From positions 2,666,001-2,730,000 of the forward strand of contig NC_089423.1 in NCBI RefSeq assembly GCF_013426205.1: a DNA stretch of 64,000 nucleotides. Direction: 5' to 3'. The notes under the pieces were generated by a model that saw only the letters and a program-made list of their open reading frames with translations, had not been told where the DNA came from and ran no database searches. A program made the translations under genes and the position numbers. The stretch comes from Metarhizium brunneum (lineage: Eukaryota; Ascomycota; Sordariomycetes; Hypocreales; Clavicipitaceae). Position 1 is the stretch's first letter, and each line of letters starts with the position of its first letter. Shown here piece by piece: positions 35,341-45,469 of the stretch.

Positions 35341-36642
35341 TGTTCTTAACTGCCGTCCTAGATGGGCTTAGCCTGAGCTCCGTGACCTTGGGATTGTCGT
35401 ACGCAGTGGGTCACTGTACCTGGCTTAGGGACTTTGAGGGGCGATGAGATGGGCTGTAAAAGGCTCTTGATAATCTGGAGGCGTTGTGTGGCCCTCAAGG
35501 TGTTCATCAGGGTATGAACACTCCGGCTAAAGGTTGAAGTTGTCTATGTATGTTCACAACTAGAAGAGAGATAGAGGAGCGGAAACTCGTCGGCTTGTTG
35601 AAGAGCTGGTCTTGCCCCGCCATTCGTGCCCCGCCATTTTTGCTTTGTAATTGTCCAGATGTCATCATCAATTCACAGGCTGACCAGTCCCCTGACGTTA
35701 AAGTCATCTGGCTTGGCTGGGTTCTTGCAAGGCATCGCGAAAATTGAAATCGACACACTATGTCGTCGTGTTCAACGTCTCCTGTGACGACCGCAATTCA
35801 CGGCGATTTGAACTGCTTCGTGGCAATGAGCACCGACGATCTAAAGCTACCTAAGTACCTAGGTACGTACATATACAACTTGCAAGAAAAGGTGGGGACG
35901 TTTTGGCATCCCGACGTGGACAACTGCTGTGTGAGCACTCTTCAGCTGCACTCGCATCCTCGCGAACTGCACATGTGGTCGATGATATTTTAGACATAGA
36001 CCTCCTCTACGTGCTCTTTCCTACCACCTAGTACTGCCTACTTACCCAGGTACCTAGCAGGTAGGTAGGTAGGGTAGACAACGCCGCCAAACCTGCTACT
36101 CAACCGTAGTAGTACCTAGTACTAGGAATAGCCCAGACCAGTTAACATTGAACATCAAAGTGGGGCCATCATGGCGGGTATTTCGGGCGCGATTTGGCTT
36201 GTTCCCAGCCAGTCAGAGCTCGCCGCTGGCCACATCAGTTGACCCATTGATGGCTTCCTTGTCACCGCCCACCACATTGCAGACGTCTCTTCCTATTAGT
36301 GCCCACATCAGCCCAGCACGTACCATGGAGACGCGGCTCAACGACAACTCGAAACATTTGGAGCTTCTTCTGCCATAGCCGCCCATCGTTTCCTCACTTC
36401 GCAACCGCAGCAAAGTGTTTATAACTTGGCTCATGCGACCAACGCGCCTTAAACCGACTTCCCAGCCTATTTATATGCTTGAGTACCAATGGCTTCCCCC
36501 ACGCCCTGAGCCTGCTCCCTTCGTCCCACCTCGAGTTGCAACGTCGTGAACAGTAGCGACCAGGACCTGACCCTGGGGAGACTTGCTTGAACTGGCCAAA
36601 TTATCCAAGCACTCGAGCAGGGGGTCGTTGAATCGACCCAAA
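35341..36642. other. Intergenic region (divergent promoters)
   Basis: It lies between the glyoxalase start and the disordered-protein start. It contains TACCTAGGTA (35856-35865), a GTAG repeat (36060-36075) and the palindrome CCTAGTACTAGG (36115-36126). No gene is seen. Confidence 0.55.
36115..36126. repeat. Perfect palindrome CCTAGTACTAGG in a CTAG-rich cluster
   Basis: A 12-bp perfect palindrome. Related words TACCTAGGTA (35856-35865) and GGTACCTAGCAGGTAGG (36049-36065) lie within 300 bases. Confidence 0.75.
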
Positions 36643-38556
36643 ATGGCAGAATACAACATGGACGAGTCTGCCATCATGGACAGCGGTTCCCCCGGCGGTG
36701 GCCCAAGCGAAAGACTTGGCAGTCGCCATCGCGACTCGGCATACGACAGGTCGCCTCTTGCAAACAAGACGCGATCGTTGTCCGACGGCGGCGGAACACC
36801 ATCCAAGCTGTCGCCATCACCACTCATTGTCGAAGCATCGCGAAGGACATCCAAGGACGACACGCATATCAAAGACGCGCAGCCGCCCTCGACGCCGCGA
36901 CACTCTGACTTCAGGGGCCTCTCGTTGCAGATGGCTCCTCGACAGTTCACACCACCACCTGCCTCGAATGCCTATGTCAAGCCCCCGCCACTTTCTCCGA
37001 AACTCGATCACTCACAGATCTACGCGTCGCCGACCAATATTCTTCCCCGCAGGTCGCGTGGCCTCGACTTTTCTCGTGCTGCCACCAGCTTGCATCACTC
37101 CACCCTCGCTGAATCATCGCCAGACTCATCGCCTACTATCGGTGACCGGGCCATTAACATCCCCGATCGAGGGAACGAGTATGGCGGTCCTGAGCAAACC
37201 TCTTCATCACTCTGGTCTATTATGGGGAATCACGAGAAGATGAATATTAGCAGCTCTCTAGGAAGCACCAATCAGGTCGCAGTTGGCTCTGATTCATCCA
37301 GCTCCTCGGATGACGACGACTTGATGGATGAGGACATGGACGAGCCGTATCTTACAACCCCGCAAGTCTCCAAGACTACCAATATTGGGTCGACCGGACC
37401 ATTTGGATCCCCTGCTATGAGCAGTCTCATGAACTTTCAGCAAAGACAACGCCACCGCAAACATCCCAAGAAGAAGGTACGGGGACCTTTGGGCCTTGGG
37501 TTCAACCTGGCTGCAGCCGCTCTGTCCAAGTCTCCGCCTAGCAACGGCGCGAAAGCAAGGAGGGAGAGTATCAGTTGGCAGGCCAACCAGCTACACATCT
37601 CTGCCGCCGATGGCTACGAAAGTGGAAAGTCCCAGAGCGATGCCGACGGCAATGGCGGCGGCGAGGGATCACAGAGAGGTGTTATTAAACGAGCTGTGAC
37701 TCGCCGTGGCAATCTGCTTCCAAAAACTAAAACCTTTGCCCGAATCCGTGCAGCCCTTTTTGAAGAGGTTGCGCCAGCTGAGGCCGAAACTCGACGAGAA
37801 GCAGAAGTTGTTAAACAAGTCCGCGAAAGCGACGTCGCGCTTGAGCCCCGAGTTTCGCAAGCACCCGCTGAGTCTGGCCCGGCCGCTAGCGTTTTGTCGT
37901 CGCCAAACCTAACAAACAATGAACCTGTCGATGATCAAGAAGATGACGTGAATATGCTGAGCGACTTGGCCCCCGGGCTTTCTAGTAGCTTCAAACAGCA
38001 GGCCATCAAGAATTCCAAGGGGAAAACATTTTGGGACACGTTCTCAGAGTCGAGCAGCATGGGCGGAACGAGAACAACGCCACCTCCAGCAGCCTTTTTG
38101 CCCCGAGGGTCCTCTTCTGGTATGAGCGAAGACAATGGTATTGACTCTCCTGTACCTGGCCTTGCATCGGCACATTCTGCCTCGCAGAGCAGCAACGCGC
38201 AAGGGCCAAGCGCAGCAGAAATAACGCGCAGAATTAATAATAAGCGTCGCCGCGATGACGACTTTGACCCTGTCAGCTTCAAGAGACGAGCTGTCAGCCC
38301 CGGGATGAGTGCCCATAACTCACCCATCTTACAGAGCCCTATGCAGCGCGACTCGGCGCCATGGGGTTCTCGCCCCGGCAGCACTGGAGGCGACAAAGCT
38401 GGTAGCAGTGCTCAGAGCGAGACGGGAAGCGTTAGTGGCGGCACCCCAGCGAACCCTGCAGCCGGGACAACTGGGCGACTAAACAGCAAAGGAAGAATAG
38501 GATTCCAGGGTATGGTTGATACCAACGACGGTATAATGCGGATGAGCATTGAATAG
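36643..38556 (+). CDS. Conserved-looking disordered basic protein, function unknown
   Basis: A single open frame of 637 residues from the ATG at 36643 (context CCCAAAATGG) to the stop at 38556. It could extend upstream only through non-ATG codons. I do not recognise a named domain. The sequence is rich in Ser, Pro, Gly and charged residues, with an acidic run SSSSSDDDDLMDEDMDEP (about 220-238) and basic patches RHRKHPKKK (about 272) and NNKRRRDDDF (about 548). The most ordered-looking parts are RRGNLLPKTKTFARIRAALFEE (about 366-387), KGKTFWDTFSES (about 466) and the C-terminus GRIGFQGMVDTNDGIMRMSIE. The composition suggests a nuclear regulatory protein with short linear motifs. No catalytic function is suggested. 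Its length and clean frame make it a real gene. Confidence 0.82.
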   Translation: MAEYNMDESAIMDSGSPGGGPSERLGSRHRDSAYDRSPLANKTRSLSDGGGTPSKLSPSPLIVEASRRTSKDDTHIKDAQPPSTPRHSDFRGLSLQMAPRQFTPPPASNAYVKPPPLSPKLDHSQIYASPTNILPRRSRGLDFSRAATSLHHSTLAESSPDSSPTIGDRAINIPDRGNEYGGPEQTSSSLWSIMGNHEKMNISSSLGSTNQVAVGSDSSSSSDDDDLMDEDMDEPYLTTPQVSKTTNIGSTGPFGSPAMSSLMNFQQRQRHRKHPKKKVRGPLGLGFNLAAAALSKSPPSNGAKARRESISWQANQLHISAADGYESGKSQSDADGNGGGEGSQRGVIKRAVTRRGNLLPKTKTFARIRAALFEEVAPAEAETRREAEVVKQVRESDVALEPRVSQAPAESGPAASVLSSPNLTNNEPVDDQEDDVNMLSDLAPGLSSSFKQQAIKNSKGKTFWDTFSESSSMGGTRTTPPPAAFLPRGSSSGMSEDNGIDSPVPGLASAHSASQSSNAQGPSAAEITRRINNKRRRDDDFDPVSFKRRAVSPGMSAHNSPILQSPMQRDSAPWGSRPGSTGGDKAGSSAQSETGSVSGGTPANPAAGTTGRLNSKGRIGFQGMVDTNDGIMRMSIE

Positions 38557-39210
38557 TAACGGATGCTGGATGGGCGCATGGAAAAGGAGCAATGATACTC
38601 TCTGGCGCATTATTTTGGGGCATGTGCATTACGGAGTAATTGCTGGTGCATGAGCAGGCGTTTGTTTTAATCGGTGTATTATGGCGTATGGATCAACATT
38701 TGCCGTTGAAGTCATGGCAGCAAACGCATTTCTGGACTTTATGTTTCACCATGGGCGCTGTTTAGTAGCCGAGAAATCAGCATGTCCTATGGACGTCAAA
38801 AATTTGTACAGTTTGAACATGAGCGTTATATCATTACAAGTCAACATGACAGTTAGTGTAATTGTTCTAGTCGTCTCGGTTCACGGAAGCATAAACGACC
38901 CAAGTCACGCTGAGAGTCATTAATGGCGTGTGTCTGCAGCTGTAAATCGGACACACGGGTTTGCAAATGTTGTGAGACATTGATATCTAGAGAGACGCGC
39001 TAAAACAAGGCCCATGGAGGTGTTTTTTTTAAAAGAAACAAAGAAGAAACACCTCGTGCCGTGAGAGATGAAATACTTCCTAAATCATATGCCGTACTCC
39101 TCCTTGCCAACGCCAGTAAATGCCCCATACGCTGACTCTGCCGTCAGAAGAATGCAAAACCAGCCTCGACCGACCCCTAACCCTACCGTCTTTCTTTTGT
39201 TTTCGTGCTT
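38557..39210. other. Convergent intergenic region
   Basis: It carries 3' flanks of two genes, with one copy of the dispersed 9-mer at 38630-38638. No gene is seen. Confidence 0.5.
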
Positions 39211-39927
39211 TCAATCGCTTGACCCGACCCCTTCCTCTGGAACCCGCAACGTGCCCAGCTTGTCGTCCAGCCAGCGCGCCAAGTCTGCCGCGTGCCTCCT
39301 CATGGCGACGACGGAAGCGGCGCCCACGCTGTCCAGACTCGACGTCGTTTGGGCCCCGGCGCTGACCAGGCTCTCCACCTCGCTCGGGCTGCCCGTCACA
39401 TCGCCGTTTTCGTGCTGCAAATGCACGTCGGACTGGAGGTCGTGCGCCGAGGGACCGACACATACAAACAGCAGGCCGCACTTGAGACGGCGGATGATGA
39501 CGGTCCCGCCGCTGAGCTGGACTGTGATGGTGACGGGTTTGACGGACCTGGCGGCTCTTCTCCTGGCGGCTGCCCTTTTGGAGGCCGCGACATCGTGAGG
39601 CGCTACATCGTCGTCGTCGTCTTCGTCCTCTTTATCCGAGGTGTCGGGCCGGAGGATGGGCGAGCTGGTGATGGGATCGGGGGTTCGCGAGCCGGGCAGC
39701 GCGGAGGGGACGTCTACCGAGGAAGATGTGTGGATGGCGAGGAGGGAGGCCGCGACGGTAGCATGCGTGCGGAGGACAGACACCGGGTGCGGGCTTGCGT
39801 GGGCGAGAAGTTTGCCGTGGCATGTGGTGAGGAGGAGCGTGGGCAGCTGAGGGGTCTGGTTGGCGTGTAGAAAGGCGTTGAGGCGCTTCGTCAGGAGGAG
39901 AGGCGGCGTTGAGTTCGGGAGAGCCAT
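39211..39927 (-). CDS. Roadblock/LAMTOR2-like small protein with acidic/basic insertion
   Basis: An intronless frame of 238 residues with ATG at 39927. The N-terminus TKRLNAFLHANQTPQLPTLL with TTCHGKLLAHASP looks like the first helix and strand of a roadblock/longin-like fold. VTITVQLSGGTVIIRRLKCGLLFVCVGPS and the final helix VAMRRHAADLARWLDDKLGTL look like its last strands and helix. Between them are about 65 residues of low complexity with an acidic run (DKEDEDDDDD) and an Ala/Arg-rich run (AASKRAAARRRAARS). Such small proteins act as scaffolds in Ragulator/EGO-type complexes on vacuolar membranes; this function is inference from fold resemblance only. Confidence 0.72.
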   Translation of the reverse strand: MALPNSTPPLLLTKRLNAFLHANQTPQLPTLLLTTCHGKLLAHASPHPVSVLRTHATVAASLLAIHTSSSVDVPSALPGSRTPDPITSSPILRPDTSDKEDEDDDDDVAPHDVAASKRAAARRRAARSVKPVTITVQLSGGTVIIRRLKCGLLFVCVGPSAHDLQSDVHLQHENGDVTGSPSEVESLVSAGAQTTSSLDSVGAASVVAMRRHAADLARWLDDKLGTLRVPEEGVGSSD

Positions 39928-42704
39928 TTCTGTCCTTGGGCTCTCACGGTCGGCGAGTCGTCGCGACGTGAAGTCGGTGATGGAGATGTTCGGCAGGGCG
40001 GTGACGGCTTACGCTGACTGAATGGGGTGGCCGTGACAGGCGATGCCGGGCGGGGGGGGGGGGGACGGAGCCTGACTAAGGAGCTCGGTGGGTGGGACGA
40101 GGGGACTTTGCCGTCTGCGCGTCAGTTTGGTGATGCTCGTGAGAATGACGTTGGCACGCTGGACAATGCGTTGCGTGGTGTGGTTCGACGTGGATTGCTG
40201 TTGGAGGCTCAAGGTTGAGTTGTTTCAGCTCGGTACGTCTAGCTGCCTGATGCTCTGAATGGCTGGCGGTTCGGCTCTGGAGGGAGGCGCGACCCACGCC
40301 GGCCGTTTCTGTGCCGGGTGGCAGGCGCCTGTACGGCTCCCTGGGATCAATTGATGTCAATTTGAAGGCCATTTTGATGCTGGAATCTGAGGTCCCGGGC
40401 TTCTTTCCCTGATGGTCATTCAATGGCAACCAGACATGAGCATGAACTTTTGGACCGCGCAGTAAGAGTTAGAGGCCCCTGGCTGTGTTTCTTCTTTGCT
40501 ACAGGGTTGATGACTTTTATTGAACAGAGTGTCCGTAAGGCGTCGATTGAAATCTATGTGGCATGAAATCTGTGTTCGTAAAGACGACATCTGGATTCCA
40601 CAATGGGGAAGTCACTTATGCGAGCCGACCTGACACTGTCGTCGGCTCATGCTGGATAGTAAGTAATGCCTCACTGTCCATCCACCTCGGCAGTGTTGCA
40701 TGAGCCGGCAGACTCGACTGTGATGATGAAACACTACGTGATGTCATGTATAAATCCCCGCACGCATGGGCATTTTGGTAACTTTACGAGTTGATTGCGG
40801 TCACGGCGAGCTGGTGCGCGATATCGAATAAAGAATTGACATACCGAGTAAAACACAACGTGCTGCACGTTGGATGCTGAAAAGAGAACCAAGTTAAGAA
40901 GGGACGTATTCTGAAGGAGCATGCAGCTCCGACAACAGTCACGGAAGAGGCCGCCATCCGCTCGAGGGGGGAAGCTCCTCACACTATATCTGTAACAGTC
41001 GATCGTTTTGATCGTCCAACCGACACACGAGTCGCGTTCGCGTTGGTTAAAGGGCGGCAGAATTGAAACACTGGACAAGAACCCGTACGACGTCTAAGAC
41101 CCTCTCTGTGTACCACGGCAATTGACAATCATCTGTCCATGCCAGCAGCAATATGCAACTACAGTCGGCAGACATGCCTCGAAAAATATCCGGCGTGTCG
41201 TGTCCAATGAGGCTTGCAGTTGTACTCCGTGGTTCAAGACAGAGTCACACGTCAACAAGGCGGGAGATGAGGTCTGCAAAACCGGCAGCCGCCCTGAGCA
41301 TGCGTTTCATGGTCGACAGGCCTTTTGCAAGCGCGGCCGAGGCCACGATTTGTTATCGCATTGAAGCATGCGGCGGCAAAGAGACGTCTTGAATGGAAAC
41401 GTGCATGCAGTGACCGTCCAAATCGACGGATTGACTCGAGAGTTGGAAAAAAATGACTTGAGAGCCGCTGGCCATCTGTTGGAATGACATGGTCAAGTTG
41501 GATAAAAGAGAGTGGGGGCCATAGGCGTTTGGGCAGTGGCCCAAGGCAGGCACAGGGCAGGCACAGGGCAGGACAGACCCATCGTCAAGCGAATTAGACC
41601 AATCAGAATCCTGTCCCTTACAGCAACAGCGGCGGCTCCACCACATGCGCCCAGGCACCCTTGCAGCTTGCCCAGAACGGCCAATTGGCGTGGGGATGGA
41701 CTGTTTCAACATTTGAATCTTGGTCAATTGACGCCAGAGGTTCAGGCTGCTCAATACAACATTGGCCTGGTCGAGTCTGGGGAAGGGAGATGTTGGGCCG
41801 TCATCTGCACTTCTGCTCATTCCGGTCAACGAGGCACCCGGTCAATTGGAGGGAACATTTGAAGAGGGCACTTGCATCTTCAACTCCCACACCAGCCGCC
41901 AGCCTCTTCATTCCAACGTGAACAAAGCCACTGGCGCTTCTCCCACCTGCCACATCTCGGCGCGTGTCTCGTCTCGAATCGTGCCACCTCGAATTATCGT
42001 ACATGACATTTGCCGTCTGCTACACTACTTTGAGTAGTTACTGGCTGGCCCCCGAATTCTCGATACCTGGCCTTGAAACCAGACGGCCTGCATCGACCAG
42101 GGCCATCAGGCCAGAGTAGTATTCCGCAGCGCTTTCCGAACGTGCCGTCTCAGTCTCTCTTCTTGGTACTACTACTCTATTGTTATTCCTTACGTTTCGT
42201 TGGTTTTTATTTGCCGCCTGGGAGGTTGCTTGCGACGACTGCGACTCTCTCGTCTCTGCCTCTATTGTATTCCTGTGACGATCGCCTTGGGCCGCAGTCA
42301 TCCGTGTTTGGAAGTCATGGGCAACGTACAATAGCGGTCTAGCGCAAGACGTCTCCGCTCGTCTTGACGTTGCCATCAAAGAGAACGCTTCTGCTCGCCG
42401 TCTGATGTACCTCTTCGAATATTATATCTCTACTTGGAAAGAAGGGCTATTCCAGGGCGAGGAGCGAAGTGTGCTGACGGCAGGACCGCGACACTGTGAA
42501 GCTCTCTCAAAGCTACCAAAGCAAATACACTCGCGCGAATAGCACGCGGATTTTCTTTTTCAGCTGCCGAAGCCCGCTGGACCGCTGGACCGCTGGACCG
42601 CTGGACCGCTGGACCGCTGGACCGCTGGACCGCTGGACCGCTGGACCGCTGGACCGCTGGACCGCTGGACCGCTGGACCGACAGACGACGCCATCATCGA
42701 CAAA
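39928..42704. other. 2.8-kb intergenic region upstream of the KCH1-like gene
   Basis: It includes the promoter of the roadblock-like gene, a run of 13 G at 40052-40064, and the promoter/leader of the KCH1-like gene with its minisatellite. No frame carries a recognisable domain. Confidence 0.5.
42574..42680. repeat. 9-bp minisatellite (GGACCGCTG unit, about 12 copies)
   Basis: A near-perfect tandem array of the unit GGACCGCTG ends 24 bases before the start codon at 42705. It therefore most likely lies in the transcribed 5' leader of the KCH1-like gene. Confidence 0.92.
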
Positions 42705-44586
42705 ATGGGCTGTGCAAGCAATCGAAAGAAGCAGACTCGAGAATTCCTCGACCAGAAATGGGACTATATTAACCTGCAAGATTTCAGGGCCAAGGGCTGC
42801 GGCCCGGGCTTTGCATATGGTTATTTGTGGTTTATGCTGATAATCTCGATCGCTGTCTACGCCGTCGACAGCTTCACTGCAGTGAATTTACTGGCCTTTG
42901 ACCAGTGGTCATCTAAAATCGAGCCCGCTATTCCATTCAACGTCTCCAAGTGGATCTTCTCCATTTGCATCCTTCTCTCGTTTGTCAATCTTGCATTCGA
43001 AGGTGTGCGAGCCTTCCGTGTGATGAGGCGTGGTAATGTGGCCGAATGCTTCCTCGACAGCTTAGCAGTTCGCTGGGAGTCAATTCGTTTCGGATCTGGT
43101 CAGGGTTGGAGGCGATTCTTGGTCTTTGCGGAGCTCACCAAAAGTAAAAAAGGATCTGAATACGTGGCCCTGTTCACTTACTTCAGCTTCAAGTGTACGT
43201 CTCTGCCTCGAGCCCGCTTGCATCGTCTACTTGATTTTTTTTTTAGCTAACTTTTTGCTTGCAGCATGGATTCGCGTCATCTTCTGCTCTGGTCCACGTC
43301 AGGTTGTAAATGCTCTGACGTTGAGATCAGTATACGTAGCCAAGTTGGCGCCAACCGCCACGAGCGTTGATGGAGCCATCCTGGGCTTCTTCGATAAGGT
43401 CAAGGTGCTGGCTTCGGAGGATTATCAGCAGGCAGTCATCTTATCAGGCATGTGTTTCACCTTGGTCGTTTGGGTTTTCTCGGCTTTGTTCCTGTTGATG
43501 GCGGTGTTTTTCTACGTCTTTTTCCTGTTTCATTGGATTCCTCGCGCCGACGGTGGTTTGAGTGGGTACTGTGAAAGAAAAGTCAACAAGAAGCTTTTGC
43601 GCATCGTCACGACCAAAGTTAATAAGGCTCTTGCCAAGGGGCAGGCGGACAGGTTCAAGGCAGAATTGGAACTTGCCAAGAAGAGTGGTGAGAAGGTGCC
43701 GTATCTGGACCGAGCGGCTACACTGCCAACACTGCCCAACGTTCAGCCTGGCATGGATGACAGCCTTCCTCGAATGCCTACCGGGTGGCAGGATGAGAAG
43801 GCGACCATTGTGCAGATGTATGCGTCTAGCCTTGGCTCACCTGGGAGCATCGAATTAAGCTCCATCGATGGCAGACGACCAATGCACCGAACTGGTACTT
43901 CTGGATCAGGCTCGAGCTACTCATCCCGGGCTCCTCTGGTATCATCTGCAGCAGACATGGCATACGGTCCACCACAATCACTGGCTACCGGCCTCCCAGA
44001 TTTCGACTTGATGAGCGGCATGGGCCCGCCAGCTCGGCCCGGTACATCCAACTCACAACGGAGCTTTTCCAACGGGCGACCTGGCTACGGACATGTGGCA
44101 AATGGCTCAACGGGCATTCCTCTGAGAACCATCACTGCCAGCCCTGCCTTAACGGAGCGCAGCTTGCCTGCGTACCCAGGTCTTATGAGAACACAGACCA
44201 ACGGTTCGATGGGCAGCAACTATGGCGCGCGACCTCCTACAAGCAGAGGCAACACTGATCCAATGGGATTTGAAACATCATCTCTTCCATATCCACAATA
44301 CAACCAATACAACCCCTACGATGGCCTTGGTGGCCGGGAGATGCCAGCTCCATCTTACGGAAACAGCGGCGGTCCTCCCCCACCGGTTCGGAGCGTGACT
44401 GGGCCAGCGGGGCAAATTGTGCCTCACCAAGAGGGAGCTCAATATTATCCTCCGCAGAGAAACATGACGTCGCCAATGCCACTCAGAGGATATGCAGACG
44501 GCCAGCCCCAGGGCATGTCACCAGGCTACCACATAGAACCATATGGATACGATGTCGAATCACAACAGAATCGTGGATACTATTAA
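42705..44586 (+). CDS. KCH1/PRM6-like low-affinity potassium channel family protein
   Basis: Exons 42705..43194 and 43265..44586 give 603 residues. The join restores TYFSFK-SWIRVIFCSGPRQVVNAL. The first ~330 residues have several membrane spans: FAYGYLWFMLIISIAVYAVD (TM1), KWIFSICILLSFVNLAFEGV (TM2) and AVILSGMCFTLVVWVFSALF with a following hydrophobic stretch. Family motifs DSFTAVNLLAFDQW and SVYVAKL are present. Fungal Kch1/Prm6 proteins are plasma-membrane potassium channels needed for calcium influx during mating or stress responses, and this function is taken from the family. The C-terminal ~250 residues are disordered, rich in Pro, Gly, Tyr and Gln. The N-terminus MGCASN fits a myristoylation pattern followed by Cys. 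A 9-bp minisatellite lies directly upstream. Confidence 0.9.
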
Positions 44587-45469
44587 GATTGAGCTACGGA
44601 GTAGGATATCAGGATATCAGATATATGCACCCACTGACCGGCTCAGGGTTGTAATTTGGGATATGACATTTAACGACATTCGTTTTTTTTTCTTTCTTTC
44701 TTTTACTCTCTTCCATAGGAAACGAGGCGTTGGGCTTGGGCAGGGACGATGTCTACGAATGAAACTTGCAGCATATCTTTTTATTTTTTTCAACATCAGA
44801 ATAGATACCCGCGCAAGTAGGGCTGGAGGGAGTTGGAGGCAGTTTTGAGTTGCCGGCTTGGACCTTGGGCTCCATGGGTGGCAATGTTGGAGGCTGCCGG
44901 AAACAAGGTTTTATCAGACGGCGATTGATTACTCCGTGCCATAGCTACCGCATTGGATAGTAACTGTCATCAGATGAAATACTATGTGCATTGATTCCAA
45001 AGAGCGGTTACCGTGGCGCCCAGTCCCCCTCTCCATTGGTGCAGCTCGCGGCTTGCGAAATTTGGCGGTGCGGCGACGCAATTAGCGGGGTTGTCTCGGG
45101 AAATAATTGCATGTGCCAGTAAACTAAGACGCCAGACATGACATCCATTCCCCGTGATGGAGGTGAGGTTGCTGGTCGTTTGGTCCCCATTCGGCATGCT
45201 TGATTTGTAAACCGGCATCAAGTAACTAGACAACATTAAGCCAGCTTGCTGTCTCGACAAAAGCCATTTAACAGCTGCTTTCTCATGGCATGACCGCATG
45301 CTTTGATGCGGAATCATTTCTGGCTTCCCCGGGAAGGAGGACCATGTTTCCGTGACCAGCACCTGCCTTGGTCGGCATGCACTCATGCACCTTATTAAAC
45401 CTGACGTCTCTCCCACTCGTGCAGTTCCTCGCCTCGCAGCGTCTTCTGCCTGCCAACCACACACACACA
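44587..45469. other. Intergenic region upstream of the fusion flavoprotein
   Basis: One copy of the dispersed 9-mer lies at 44595-44603 just after the KCH1-like stop. A short CA repeat (45457-45469) runs into the next start codon. No gene is seen. Confidence 0.5.

Noticed and set aside
36583..36642. 20-codon upstream extension of the disordered protein
   Set aside because: It would need a TTG start. The ATG at 36643 has a good initiation context.
42496..42840. Open frame running through the 9-bp minisatellite (both strands)
   Set aside because: Openness comes from the repeat unit length being a multiple of three. The real start of the KCH1-like gene is the ATG at 42705 in another frame.
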